NCBI RefSeq assembly: GCF_002887595.1
Contig: NZ_PEBU01000012.1
Coordinates: 124,001-188,000, forward strand
Direction of reading: 5' to 3'
Source: Bowmanella denitrificans
GTDB taxonomy: Bacteria > Pseudomonadota > Gammaproteobacteria > Enterobacterales > Alteromonadaceae
DNA: 64,000 nucleotides
Position numbers and translations under genes: made by a program
In this document: one piece after another, positions 1-8,244 of the stretch
Layout: every line of letters begins with the position of its first letter
Numbering within the stretch: position 1 is the stretch's first letter
Notes under the pieces: model-generated
Databases searched by the model: none
Told to the model about the DNA's origin: nothing
What the model saw: only the letters and a program-made list of their open reading frames with translations

Positions 1-99
1 CTGAATATTGGTCATGCCATTGTCGGCCGCGCGGTGTTTGACGGCTTACCTAAAGCGGTGGCAGACATGAAGCGCCTGATGCTGGAAGCCAGACTGTAA
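1..99 (+). CDS. pdxJ: Pyridoxine 5'-phosphate synthase, C-terminal end (partial)
   Basis: The frame is open from base 1 and ends in TAA at 97-99, giving the last 32 residues. The tail [16 protein letters not shown] matches the end of PdxJ, the TIM-barrel enzyme that condenses 1-deoxyxylulose 5-phosphate with 3-amino-2-oxopropyl phosphate in vitamin B6 synthesis. The gene is cut by the left window edge. acpS follows downstream, the usual pdxJ-acpS order in gammaproteobacteria, which supports the call. Confidence 0.93.
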   Translation: MNIGHAIVGRAVFDGLPKAVADMKRLMLEARL

Positions 100-104
100 A
101 GATA

Positions 105-260
105 ATTACCACAGAGACCCGGAGAACACAGAGGTGACCACAATAAAGATAGATTCGCCGCTTAGGCCAGTTGAATTGCTGGCGACTACTGACTGGTCGG
201 GCGATAGTGCCGGGAATATACCTACTCTGAATACTCTGTGCCTTGTGTGTCTCTATGGTG
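105..260. repeat. Imperfect inverted repeat of the CAGAGAC/CACAGAG type between pdxJ and acpS
   Basis: The left arm at about 109-133 (starts CCACAGAGAC, ends CACAGAG) is matched in reverse complement by 233-257. I count about 18 of 25 positions paired, with the two ends of the arm best conserved. The arms enclose about 100 bp without a gene. The layout suggests a small non-autonomous palindromic element or REP-like sequence. A related element lies at 39889-39968. Confidence 0.55.
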
Positions 261-270
261 ACGTAACGAT

Positions 271-648
271 ATGGCGATAATTGGTCTAGGCACAGACATA
301 GTGGAAATTGCCCGTTTTCAGGAGCCGCTGGAAAAGTCCCGTCGTTTGGCCCAAAGGGTGCTGAGCGACGAAGAATTACTGGAATTTGATCAGCATAATT
401 TCCCGGCCCGTTTTCTGGCCAAGCGTTTTGCTGCCAAAGAAGCCATGGTTAAAGCCATTGGTAATGGCATTGGCAATGGCGTTAGTTTCCGCCAGATGGA
501 AGTGCGTCACCTTGCCAGTGGTGCCCCGTATCTACATATTAGTGGCTATTTGCAGGAGTTATGTGTGAGCAGGGGAGTCATGTCGATCCACCTTAGTATT
601 GCCGATGAACAGCACTATGCAGTCGCCACGGTAATATTGGAGAGCTGA
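271..648 (+). CDS. acpS: Holo-[acyl-carrier-protein] synthase
   Basis: This 125-residue protein has the usual AcpS length. It transfers 4'-phosphopantetheine from CoA to the serine of apo-ACP, activating fatty acid synthesis in the cytoplasm. The N-terminal GLGTDIVEI motif holds the metal-binding Asp, and RFAAKEAMVKAIG holds the conserved Glu and Lys. The ATG at 271 is preceded only by a weak purine stretch. The gene lies between pdxJ and rlmD, six bases ahead of the latter, so co-transcription with rlmD is likely. Confidence 0.95.
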   Translation: MAIIGLGTDIVEIARFQEPLEKSRRLAQRVLSDEELLEFDQHNFPARFLAKRFAAKEAMVKAIGNGIGNGVSFRQMEVRHLASGAPYLHISGYLQELCVSRGVMSIHLSIADEQHYAVATVILES

Positions 649-654
649 ACAAGC

Positions 655-2004
655 ATGGTACAGATTTACAAAGCGGCCAAAGGCCGCAAGCCTGGACCGG
701 TCAGTCTAGCCAAACAGCTTCTGACTATTGATGAGCTGGATCATGCTGGTATGGGGGTATGTCGCAGCCATCAGCCGGTGGTTTTTGTGGAAGGCGCATT
801 ACCTGGTGAACAGGTAGAAACGCGCATCATCCAAAAAAAATCCCGCCACTGGCAGGGGCAGGCGGTGAAAGTATTGCAATCCAGTCCCGAGCGGATCGAG
901 GCATTTTGCCCGCATATTAACCAATGTGGTGGCTGTCAGAATCAGCATATTGGTCAGACTGACCTGCTTGCACATAAGCAACAGGCGGTGGCGCAGTTGC
1001 TAAGTCGCCAGTCAGGGGTATCTGCACTGCCCTGGCAATCCCCTTTACAAGGGGACGATCGTCACTACAGAAGAAAGGCCAGACTGGCTGTCGATGCACA
1101 AGGCAAAGGCGGGCCAAGTATCGGTTTTCGTGCTAAAGGTAGCGAAAAGGTAGTGAACATCCGGCAATGCGCTATTCTAACTCCGGCATTGCAGTCGGTG
1201 CTCACGCCGCTGCTACAAGCTGTGAAGGCGTTAAAGGGCGTTAGAGCCATCGGACATATTAGTTTGCTGGATGCCGACAATCAGCTTCAGGTATGTTTGC
1301 GAGTTACCCGGGATTTACCGGCAGCCGATCTGGCGCAGTTGCGAATTCTGGCAGAGAAGTGCAAAGTTTCCCTGCTATTGGAAACAGCACCGGAACGCTT
1401 TGAATACCTTTCGGGTGAAAGGTTGAGTGCCAGTTATCAGCCTGCCACGGGACTGAACCTGACAATCGGCCCCAATGACTTTATTCAGGTCAATAGTGCC
1501 ATCAACCAGGCAATGGTGGCACAGGCTTTGGAATGGCTCGACATAGCACCAGGTGAACAGATATTGGATTTGTTTTGTGGTGTGGGTAACTTCAGCCTGC
1601 CGCTGGCCAAAGCTGGCACCAAGGTCGTCGGCATTGAAGGTGTTCAGGCCATGGTAACGCGTGCCAGGGACAATGCGCAGAATAACGGACTGGCGGTGGA
1701 TTTTCGCTGTATGGATCTCAGTGACAGTCAGGCATTACTTAGTTTACCGGTCAAGATGGATAAGGTGCTGCTTGATCCGGCCAGAGCTGGCGCCCTTGAG
1801 CTTATGCCTGTGCTGCACAAACTAAAACCCGGGGCGATTTGTTATGTGTCCTGCAATCCGGCAACCTTCGCCCGCGACATCGCCGTACTGGCCGAAAAAG
1901 GCTGGCGCATAGATAAGATCAATCTGATGGATATGTTTCCCAATACCGTTCATACCGAGTTGATGGCGCTACTAAAACCTTCCGGGGCAGCGCGCAAAGC
2001 ATAA
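655..2004 (+). CDS. rlmD: 23S rRNA (uracil-1939-C5)-methyltransferase
   Basis: The protein has 449 residues. It shows an N-terminal TRAM domain (about 15-75), a 4Fe-4S site with Cys85, Cys91 and Cys94 plus a later Cys in RQCAIL, an SAM-binding segment LDLFCGVGNFS near 305, and the catalytic-cysteine motif SCNPATFARD near 400. These define the RumA/RlmD branch of uracil methyltransferases, which modify U1939 of 23S rRNA. A GGAGAG at 639-644 sits ten bases before the ATG. rlmD followed by relA is a conserved gammaproteobacterial order. Confidence 0.95.
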   Translation: MVQIYKAAKGRKPGPVSLAKQLLTIDELDHAGMGVCRSHQPVVFVEGALPGEQVETRIIQKKSRHWQGQAVKVLQSSPERIEAFCPHINQCGGCQNQHIGQTDLLAHKQQAVAQLLSRQSGVSALPWQSPLQGDDRHYRRKARLAVDAQGKGGPSIGFRAKGSEKVVNIRQCAILTPALQSVLTPLLQAVKALKGVRAIGHISLLDADNQLQVCLRVTRDLPAADLAQLRILAEKCKVSLLLETAPERFEYLSGERLSASYQPATGLNLTIGPNDFIQVNSAINQAMVAQALEWLDIAPGEQILDLFCGVGNFSLPLAKAGTKVVGIEGVQAMVTRARDNAQNNGLAVDFRCMDLSDSQALLSLPVKMDKVLLDPARAGALELMPVLHKLKPGAICYVSCNPATFARDIAVLAEKGWRIDKINLMDMFPNTVHTELMALLKPSGAARKA

Positions 2005-2063
2005 GGCGTTTGATAGTGTTCGACCTGATAAAGCTTGAACTCCCGACCCCGACAGGATGAAAT

Positions 2064-2164
2064 GGCAACTGGCAACTGGCAACTGGCAACTGGCAACTGG
2101 CAACTGGCAACTGGCAACTGGCAACTGGCAACTGGCAACTGACAACTGACAACTGACAACTGAC
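2064..2164 (+). repeat. 14-unit heptanucleotide tandem repeat abutting the relA start
   Basis: Eleven consecutive GGCAACT units (2064-2140) are followed by three GACAACT units (2141-2161) and a partial GAC, perfectly in register. Only three bases separate the array from the relA ATG at 2168. The array therefore occupies the leader and the place where a ribosome-binding site should be, and no AGGAG-like sequence is present. Copy number of such 7-bp arrays can change by slippage. In the antisense direction it would encode a meaningless repeat peptide. Confidence 0.97.
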
Positions 2165-2167
2165 ATT

Positions 2168-4315
2168 ATGGTTTCCATACGTAAGGTACATAAGCAAACT
2201 CTGGCCTTCTCCCAGTGGCTGGCTTCATTGCATCTGCCGGCAGACACCGCCGCCAGACTAGCTGCGCTTCAGGAACGCTTTGACTGTCCGCTGATGGGAC
2301 GGGAAATGGTGGAAATCCTGCATGAACTGCACATGGATGACGATACCCTACAAGCGGCCTTAATGTTGCCGTTGATTGAACAGCAGCAGTGGCAGGAAGA
2401 ACTCATTGCTGAGCGGCTGGGTAACGACATGCTGGGGTTAGTGCAGGGGGTGAGACGCATGGAAGCCATTCGCACCTTACACAACAATAAACAGGCCCGT
2501 ACCGACGAAGCACAGATAGACAATTTACGTCGTATGTTACTGGCGATGGTGGAAGATGTGCGGGCGGTCGTGATCAAACTGGCCGAACGTATCTGTACCC
2601 TGCGCGACGTTAAAAACGCAGACGAAGAAACCCGGGTACTGGTGGCGCGGGAGTGCGCCAGCATTTATGCGCCTTTGGCTAACCGTTTAGGCATTGGTCA
2701 GCTGAAATGGGAACTGGAAGATCTGTCGTTTCGTTATCTGCACCCGGAAACCTACAAGCAGATAGCAGGATTACTGGATGAGAAGCGTGAAGATCGCGAG
2801 CAATATATCAGCGATTTTGTCAGTAATTTGCAACAACAGTTGGTTGAACAGCAAATTCGCGCCGAAGTGTATGGCAGGCCGAAGCATATCTACAGCATCT
2901 GGAAAAAGATGCAGAAAAAACACCTGGGTTTTGAACAACTGTATGACATCCGTGCGGTGCGTATTATTGCCGAGCGTTTGCAGGATTGCTACGGCGCGCT
3001 GGGGATTGTGCACGCCAACTGGAAGCATATTCCACGCGAGTTCGATGATTATATCGCCACCCCTAAGCCTAACGGCTATCAGTCTATTCATACTGTGGTG
3101 GTCGGGCCACAGGGTAAGGCGGTAGAGATCCAGATCCGTACCCAGCAAATGCATCAGGACGCAGAACTGGGGGTTGCCGCCCACTGGAAGTATAAGGAAG
3201 GTGCGCCGGGTGGACGTAGTGGTTACGAAGAAAAAATCAACTGGTTGCGCAAGATACTGCAGTGGCAGGAAGAGATGGCCGAGTCCGGCGATCTGGTGGA
3301 AGAGCTGCGCAGCCAGGTATTTGACGACAGGGTCTATGTCTTCACTCCCAAGGGCGATGTGGTCGACCTGCCTCTGGGGTCAACGCCACTGGACTTTGCT
3401 TACTATATTCACTCCAATGTCGGCCACCGCTGTATTGGTGCCAAAGTGTTTGGCCGTATTGTGCCCTTTACCTATCAGTTACAAACCGGTGATCAGGTAG
3501 AAATTCTCACCGGTAAACAGCCCAATCCCAGCCGCGACTGGATGAATCCGCATTTGGGCTATGTGCACTCGTCAAGGGCGCGGGCCAAAATCCATACCTG
3601 GTTCAAAAAACTGGACCGGGATAAAAATCTGCAGGCCGGTAAAGAAACGCTGGAGAAAGAACTGCAGCGTATTAATTTACCTGTCAAAGAAGCGGCTTTG
3701 GCGTGCGAGAAGTTTAATTTTGCCCATCTGGACGACTTGTATGTGGCCATCGGCGGTGGTGATGTGCGGTTGTACCAGGTGGTTAATTTTCTGCAGCAAC
3801 GTCATGCACCGCCCGCGCCGCTGGATCTGCGCCTGAAGAAAAAGCCACATCCTGCTCAGGGTAAAGATGCGGTGGTAGTGGAAGGGGTGGGCAATCTGAT
3901 GACCCAACTGGCAGGATGCTGCCAGCCGTTACCGGGGGATCCGATTCAGGGCTTTATTACTCAGGGCCGCGGTGTCAGCGTGCATCGGGAGGATTGTGAA
4001 CAACTCGCCCATTTGATGCAGGAACATCCCGAACGCAGTATTGAAGTGAACTGGGCAGGTGAGCGCAGCGGTGCGTTTGAGTCCAATGTGGAAATCCTCT
4101 GTGCCGATCGTGACGGTATTTTACGCGATATCACCACGATTCTGGCCAACGAGAAAATTGGTTTATTGGGGGTGAACAGCCTGAGTAACGCCAAAGAACA
4201 CACCGCCAGAATCAATCTGAAGTTGGAAGTGAAAGACTTAAACAGCCTGGCTAAAATCATTGCCAAGCTTAAGTTGGTTAATGGTGTGGCTGAGGTGCGT
4301 CGCTCTGAACTTTGA
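2168..4315 (+). CDS. relA: GTP pyrophosphokinase RelA, (p)ppGpp synthetase I
   Basis: The 715-residue protein makes (p)ppGpp from ATP and GTP/GDP on ribosomes with uncharged tRNA. From the N-terminus it shows a degenerate HD region (the hydrolase His-Asp pair is absent, with LMLPLIEQQ there), the synthetase domain with YGRPKHIYSIW and YDIRAVRI, a TGS domain starting VYVFTPKGDVVDLP, and a C-terminal ACT domain. The start matches the MVAVR-type N-terminus of RelA proteins. Its leader is a heptamer array with no visible Shine-Dalgarno, which is unusual for such a dosage-sensitive gene. mazG lies downstream, as in relatives. Confidence 0.96.
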   Translation: MVSIRKVHKQTLAFSQWLASLHLPADTAARLAALQERFDCPLMGREMVEILHELHMDDDTLQAALMLPLIEQQQWQEELIAERLGNDMLGLVQGVRRMEAIRTLHNNKQARTDEAQIDNLRRMLLAMVEDVRAVVIKLAERICTLRDVKNADEETRVLVARECASIYAPLANRLGIGQLKWELEDLSFRYLHPETYKQIAGLLDEKREDREQYISDFVSNLQQQLVEQQIRAEVYGRPKHIYSIWKKMQKKHLGFEQLYDIRAVRIIAERLQDCYGALGIVHANWKHIPREFDDYIATPKPNGYQSIHTVVVGPQGKAVEIQIRTQQMHQDAELGVAAHWKYKEGAPGGRSGYEEKINWLRKILQWQEEMAESGDLVEELRSQVFDDRVYVFTPKGDVVDLPLGSTPLDFAYYIHSNVGHRCIGAKVFGRIVPFTYQLQTGDQVEILTGKQPNPSRDWMNPHLGYVHSSRARAKIHTWFKKLDRDKNLQAGKETLEKELQRINLPVKEAALACEKFNFAHLDDLYVAIGGGDVRLYQVVNFLQQRHAPPAPLDLRLKKKPHPAQGKDAVVVEGVGNLMTQLAGCCQPLPGDPIQGFITQGRGVSVHREDCEQLAHLMQEHPERSIEVNWAGERSGAFESNVEILCADRDGILRDITTILANEKIGLLGVNSLSNAKEHTARINLKLEVKDLNSLAKIIAKLKLVNGVAEVRRSEL

Positions 4316-4346
4316 GCTGTTGGTTAGCCGTCGTCAGAGCTTTTAT

Positions 4347-4365
4347 GTCGGAATTCAATTCCGAC
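4347..4365. repeat. Short palindrome GTCGGAATT-C-AATTCCGAC between relA and mazG
   Basis: Two perfect 9-base arms (4347-4355 and 4357-4365) are separated by one base. No T-run follows on either strand, so an intrinsic terminator is not supported. It may be a dispersed palindromic repeat unit, or a protein-binding or RNA-processing site. Confidence 0.6.
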
Positions 4366-4405
4366 CTACTGTGGGGGCGCACGTTAGAATGATAAGGAAC
4401 GGGTT

Positions 4406-5221
4406 TTGACAATCATACATGATCAGAATTATCCCAACCTCGATAAGCTCCTGTGGGTAATGGACAAACTGCGCGACCCGGATGATGGCTGCCCCTGGGA
4501 TCTGAAGCAAAGTTTTGCCAGCATTGTGCCCTTTACTATCGAAGAAGCCTATGAAGTGGCCGATGCCATCGAACATGGTGAACCTGCAGACATTCGGGAG
4601 GAACTCGGCGATTTGCTGTTCCAGGTGGTGTTTTATGCCCGTCTGGGTAAAGAGCAAGCGCTGTTTGATTTTGAAGATATTGCCGGGCAAATGGCAGAGA
4701 AGTTGATTCGTCGCCACCCTCATGTGTTTGCCCAGGCAGAGTTTGATGAGACAGAGGTAAAAGCCAACTGGGAAGCCGAAAAGGCCAAGGAGCGCGCCGA
4801 TAAGGCGGGTGGCAAGGTGATGCTGCTGGACAATATTCCGCAGGCATTACCGGCCTTAACCCGCGCGGCAAAAATACAGAAGCGTTGTGCCAATGTGGGT
4901 TTTGACTGGCCGGACACCGATGGCGTGTTTGCCAAAATTCAGGAAGAAATCCTTGAAGTGCAGGAAGAATTAAACCGGCCGCACGTCAATCAGCAAGCCC
5001 TGGAAGAGGAGTTAGGCGACCTGTTGTTCGCCACTGTGAATTTAGTCCGTAAGCTGAAGAAAGACCCGGAAACCCTGTTAAGAAAAGCCAATCACAAGTT
5101 TGAGCAACGTTTTCGCCAGGTGGAACAGCGTTTGACTGAGCAACATATCCCTCTTGAACAAGCCAGCCTGGAGCAGATGGAAGAACAGTGGCTTAAAGTC
5201 AAGAATCTGAAGAGAAATTGA
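4406..5221 (+). CDS. mazG: Nucleoside triphosphate pyrophosphohydrolase MazG
   Basis: The 271-residue protein hydrolyses (d)NTPs to NMP and pyrophosphate and is linked to nutritional-stress survival and lowering of (p)ppGpp. Two tandem MazG domains are visible: GCPWDLKQ with EEAYEVADAIE and ELGDLLFQVVF in the first, and EEILEVQEEL with EELGDLLFATVNL in the second. The start is TTG at 4406 with AAGGA at 4394-4398, seven bases upstream. The relA-mazG order is conserved, but pyrG and eno, which often follow, are not found here. Confidence 0.94.
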   Translation: MTIIHDQNYPNLDKLLWVMDKLRDPDDGCPWDLKQSFASIVPFTIEEAYEVADAIEHGEPADIREELGDLLFQVVFYARLGKEQALFDFEDIAGQMAEKLIRRHPHVFAQAEFDETEVKANWEAEKAKERADKAGGKVMLLDNIPQALPALTRAAKIQKRCANVGFDWPDTDGVFAKIQEEILEVQEELNRPHVNQQALEEELGDLLFATVNLVRKLKKDPETLLRKANHKFEQRFRQVEQRLTEQHIPLEQASLEQMEEQWLKVKNLKRN

Positions 5222-5318
5222 GAAATATCAATGTCATTATTGTGCTCTGGCGCTAAGCTGGTTAGACAAACAGCTGCTTAGTCTGCTGGATTGCCAGAAG
5301 TGATAAGAGACAGTAAGC

Positions 5319-6569
5319 ATGGCCAAACTGAAAATTCACCCGGACAGCCTGCGATTGGGCATGTATGTGAAGTTGCCCTCCGGATGGATGAAGCATCCCT
5401 TTCTTTTCAATAGCTTTAAATTGAGCAGCCATGAGCAGATTAGGGTCATTCGTGCCTTAAAGTTACCTTATATCCTGATTGATGCGGACAAAAGTGACGT
5501 ACAACCACAGGAAGAGGTGCAGTTAGCCCCTGAGCCAGTATTGGATGAGGATACACAGCAGTTGCGCGAACAAATGGAGCAGGATAAGCACCAGCGCATA
5601 GAACAGCTGAAGCAGTTTCGTCGCAGTTTACAGAAAACAGAGAAGAACTTTCAGCGCAGTTTAGTGCAGGTACGTAATCTGATGACTAAGGTGGGTAGCA
5701 GGCCCTTGCAGGCAGTAGAAGAAGCACAGCAACTCATCAGCGACATGGCCGATATCATTCTGGGCGAAGAAAATGTTGCCCTGCATCTGATGAACCCGGA
5801 TAAACAGGGAGATAATCTGTATTATCACTCCCTCAATGTGGCAGTACTGGCAATGATGCTGGCCAGACAAGGACAGCTTAGTCGGGAACAAGGGCAGAAA
5901 CTTGGACTGGCGGCTTTATTTCATGATGTAGGTAAGCTCAAAATCCCCAGTCAGGTGTTAAGAAAAACCGACGCGCTGAGCAAGCCGGAAGAGAATCTGC
6001 TGAAAATGCACTGTCAGTACGGGGTGGATTTATTGAGCCATTCTGACGCCTTTCCGGGTGATATATTGCCGGTAATATTGCAACACCATGAACATATCGA
6101 TGGCAGTGGTTATCCTCGCGGACTGTCAGGAAAAGCCATTGATCCACTTGCACAGATTCTGATGCTGGTAAATGAATACGACAACCTTTGTCATCCTAGG
6201 GATCCGGCCAAGGCTAAGATTCCCTATCAGGCGCTGTCGTTTCTGTTCAAGAATATGAAAGCCAAGTTGCCGGATAAAGAAACCAAAATGTTGGTTAAGC
6301 TGCTCGGTGTATACCCGCCCGGCACTGTGGTGATGCTGTCTGACAATAGGGTTGGCATGGTCATTTCGGTGAATACCAGTGATCTGCTTAATCCTTCCTT
6401 GCTGATGTATGATGCTTCAGTACCCAGCACTGAAGCGCCGATGATCAGTTTAAAAGAACATGACCTGAGTATTCTTAAAGTCATTAAACCCTCGCAACTG
6501 CCACCACCTATTTTCGAGTATCTTAATCCCCGGGCACGCATCAGCTACTTTGTCGATAAAGCCGGCTAG
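5319..6569 (+). CDS. HD-GYP domain cyclic-di-GMP phosphodiesterase with DUF3391
   Basis: This 416-residue cytoplasmic protein has an N-terminal DUF3391 region (about 1-150, including a Gln/Glu-rich helix at 75-115) followed by an HD-GYP domain. His170, the HDVGK motif at 202-206 and HHEHIDGSGYP at 256-266 are all present, so the metal site and GYP signature look intact. HD-GYP enzymes hydrolyse c-di-GMP to pGpG or GMP, affecting motility and biofilm. The gene appears monocistronic and ends at a terminator hairpin. Its biological target cannot be read from the context. Confidence 0.9.
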   Translation: MAKLKIHPDSLRLGMYVKLPSGWMKHPFLFNSFKLSSHEQIRVIRALKLPYILIDADKSDVQPQEEVQLAPEPVLDEDTQQLREQMEQDKHQRIEQLKQFRRSLQKTEKNFQRSLVQVRNLMTKVGSRPLQAVEEAQQLISDMADIILGEENVALHLMNPDKQGDNLYYHSLNVAVLAMMLARQGQLSREQGQKLGLAALFHDVGKLKIPSQVLRKTDALSKPEENLLKMHCQYGVDLLSHSDAFPGDILPVILQHHEHIDGSGYPRGLSGKAIDPLAQILMLVNEYDNLCHPRDPAKAKIPYQALSFLFKNMKAKLPDKETKMLVKLLGVYPPGTVVMLSDNRVGMVISVNTSDLLNPSLLMYDASVPSTEAPMISLKEHDLSILKVIKPSQLPPPIFEYLNPRARISYFVDKAG

Positions 6570-6614
6570 GGGCTGTTTATCTTTCAGGTCTGGATTGAAA
6601 AGATCAACAGCCCC
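6569..6614. terminator. Bidirectional hairpin between convergent HD-GYP and PEP-CTERM genes
   Basis: The arms GGGGCTGTT (6569-6577) and AACAGCCCC (6606-6614) pair perfectly. Inside, ATCTTTCA and TGAAAAGAT extend the stem. The hairpin lies between two genes that run towards each other and probably stops transcription from both sides. Confidence 0.7.
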
Positions 6615-6650
6615 TTATTCGCTCTTTAGCGGAGCGTTTTTAATGGTCGG

Positions 6651-7430
6651 TTATCGACGCTTTCTAACCAGGCCTAACGCCAGTAAACCTAAGCCCATCA
6701 GCGTTAAAGGGGCTGGCACAGGCACTGGCGTGCCGATAACGCTGCCACCCACTGTCGCACCGTCAAAGGCCATGCCGCTTTGGAAATCATTGTCATTCCA
6801 GTTAACCACGCCCATCTGCAAATAATAGTTGCCGGTATTAGCAATGGCATAACTTGCTTTTATCCAGCCGGTATAACCGCAGCCATCGTCATAACAAGTG
6901 CCTGAGTCGCTTCCTAGCTGACTCCAGTCCGGCGCCCCTGCAATAATTGGCGTGCTGGCAGGGGTTAAAGTAGCTTCTGGGGTCGGCATATTAAAACCTG
7001 GTACGGTATCGCCTCCAGGTGTTGTCCGGGCGGTGAACAATAGAGCCACCTGGTTCATTGCGCTATCGAGCAATCGTGCCCATGCATAGTCGGCAAAGCC
7101 AGCTCCATCAGAGGTGACATAATTGAAGAAAAACTCCAGGGAATCGCCTGACTCTGCGCTAAACAGAGGGGACAAGGCCACCGAACCATTTTCGGCACTA
7201 CCGCTTCCGCCGACACCGTCCAATCCAAGACCAATGGTGCCATTCTGAGTGCTGACATAACCAAACTCGGTGCTGCCAAAAGGGGAAGTGGTAACATCGC
7301 CGTCTGCGGCAGAGCTGCCGAAATTACCCTGACCAGTCCAGCCTGTCATTAAAGAGGCAGAAACCTGCCCTGACAGCCCGATTAGGCTTAAAAAAAGATA
7401 AGTTGCGGTTAACTTACTCCTAAACTTCAT
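6651..7430 (-). CDS. PEP-CTERM sorting-signal secreted protein
   Basis: The 259-residue protein has a classical N-terminal signal peptide (MKFRSKLTATYLFLSLIGL, cleavage near VSA) and a C-terminal PEP-CTERM-like tail: a Val-Pro-Ala-Pro motif, then a hydrophobic Leu/Gly helix ending VRKRR. PEP-CTERM proteins are exported, processed by an exosortase and often associate with exopolysaccharide. The middle is Gly/Ser/Asp-rich and low in Lys, typical of the class, with a Cys pair in TCYDDGCG. No exosortase gene is in the window. The biochemical role is unknown. Confidence 0.82.
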   Translation of the reverse strand: MKFRSKLTATYLFLSLIGLSGQVSASLMTGWTGQGNFGSSAADGDVTTSPFGSTEFGYVSTQNGTIGLGLDGVGGSGSAENGSVALSPLFSAESGDSLEFFFNYVTSDGAGFADYAWARLLDSAMNQVALLFTARTTPGGDTVPGFNMPTPEATLTPASTPIIAGAPDWSQLGSDSGTCYDDGCGYTGWIKASYAIANTGNYYLQMGVVNWNDNDFQSGMAFDGATVGGSVIGTPVPVPAPLTLMGLGLLALGLVRKRR

Positions 7431-7809
7431 TTACTACTCCTTGGTAATGTTAAAACAACCTGACGTTGACCTTTGTCAGGCGCGCCGTTTTAAGCATAAA
7501 TTATTCCGGATGGCTTAAAATTAATAAAAAACAATTGGTTATGATTTTTGTTGATGATAAAAGATAAGCAAAGATACAATCAGTGTAAAAAAAAATGACA
7601 GTTGGGAGCTGACAGTCATTCAGTCAAACCTGCATGGCATAGTTGTTGTTACCCACTTTGCCAGCTATGTTTTTGTATAAAGTATGTTTTCTTCACGTGT
7701 AAGCTCTGGTACACATGTCATTATTACCCAGCTGTACGTTTGGAAATGCCATACAACGGATGGGCAAGTCAGGGAGTCAGGGAGTCAGGATGAGGAAGCG
7801 GAGTCAGCA
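7431..7809. other. 379-bp non-coding interval with AT-rich stretch, hairpin and short repeats
   Basis: The left part must hold the promoter of the minus-strand PEP-CTERM gene and is strongly AT-rich (about 7500-7600). A stem with one mismatch (AATGACAGT at 7594-7602, ACAGTCATT at 7612-7620) follows. The right end holds a three-copy 8-bp repeat listed separately. Open frames that cross this interval have no recognisable protein and no ribosome-binding site, so I do not annotate them. Confidence 0.5.
7767..7790 (+). repeat. Three tandem copies of AGTCAGGG/A before a ribosome-binding site
   Basis: AGTCAGGG occurs at 7767-7774 and 7775-7782, and AGTCAGGA at 7783-7790. The array touches the GAGGAAG at 7792-7798 that probably serves the gene starting at 7810. 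Its position directly at a translation start resembles the larger array before relA. Confidence 0.8.
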
Positions 7810-8244
7810 GTGTTAGCCCATAAACAATTTTTCACATTACGTCTGGCTGATTATTTGGCGCCGGAAACGGTGGAGGAGTTTGACAGCTGGCGCTTTATGG
7901 GCCGCGAGTGGGCCGGAGAGGCCTTTGGCGCAACAGAGTTTTTGCGTCCACGGGGTAATCCCCATGACACTGTATTGGTAAATCTGGATCTGCAGGAGTT
8001 ACCGGCACTGAAAATCAAAGAAATTTTGTCCCGCCTGGAATTAGCTCTGACACCTGGCATGGAGGAAACTGAGCTGGCTGCGTTATTGGGTCGCCCTGTC
8101 AAACAACATGACTTTTTACCAGATCGTAAAACCCTTGATTACCAGATGTTTCAGCCTGACCCTTATTATCTGTCGCTGACATTGCGCAAAGATAAAGGCC
8201 TGACCAATATCTTGTTGATAGCGGAGGAATTATCAAAACCATAG
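7810..8244 (+). CDS. Protein of unknown function, upstream partner of a racemase-family gene
   Basis: I do not recognise a family. The frame is open from 7684, but the GTG at 7810 with GAGGAAG 11 bases upstream is the likely start, giving 144 residues. The protein is acidic and soluble, without signal peptide or membrane segment. It has a Phe/Arg-rich stretch (FDSWRFMGREW), and its C-terminal half carries LGRPVKQHDF and DPYYLSLTLRK, which looks like an alpha/beta fold. The stop overlaps the start region of the downstream racemase-like gene, indicating translational coupling. Confidence 0.6.
   Translation: MLAHKQFFTLRLADYLAPETVEEFDSWRFMGREWAGEAFGATEFLRPRGNPHDTVLVNLDLQELPALKIKEILSRLELALTPGMEETELAALLGRPVKQHDFLPDRKTLDYQMFQPDPYYLSLTLRKDKGLTNILLIAEELSKP

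Noticed and set aside
2064-2164. Possible CRISPR array
   Set aside because: The units are 7 bp and directly adjacent without spacers; no cas gene is present.
1919-2247. Minus-strand frames of 69-92 residues with QLPVASC repeats
   Set aside because: They are only the translation of the 7-bp tandem array read backwards, with no ribosome-binding site and no sensible protein.
7602-7793. 63-residue plus-strand frame in the AT-rich interval
   Set aside because: Cys/Tyr-rich composition, no ribosome-binding site and overlap with the repeat array; not a credible gene.
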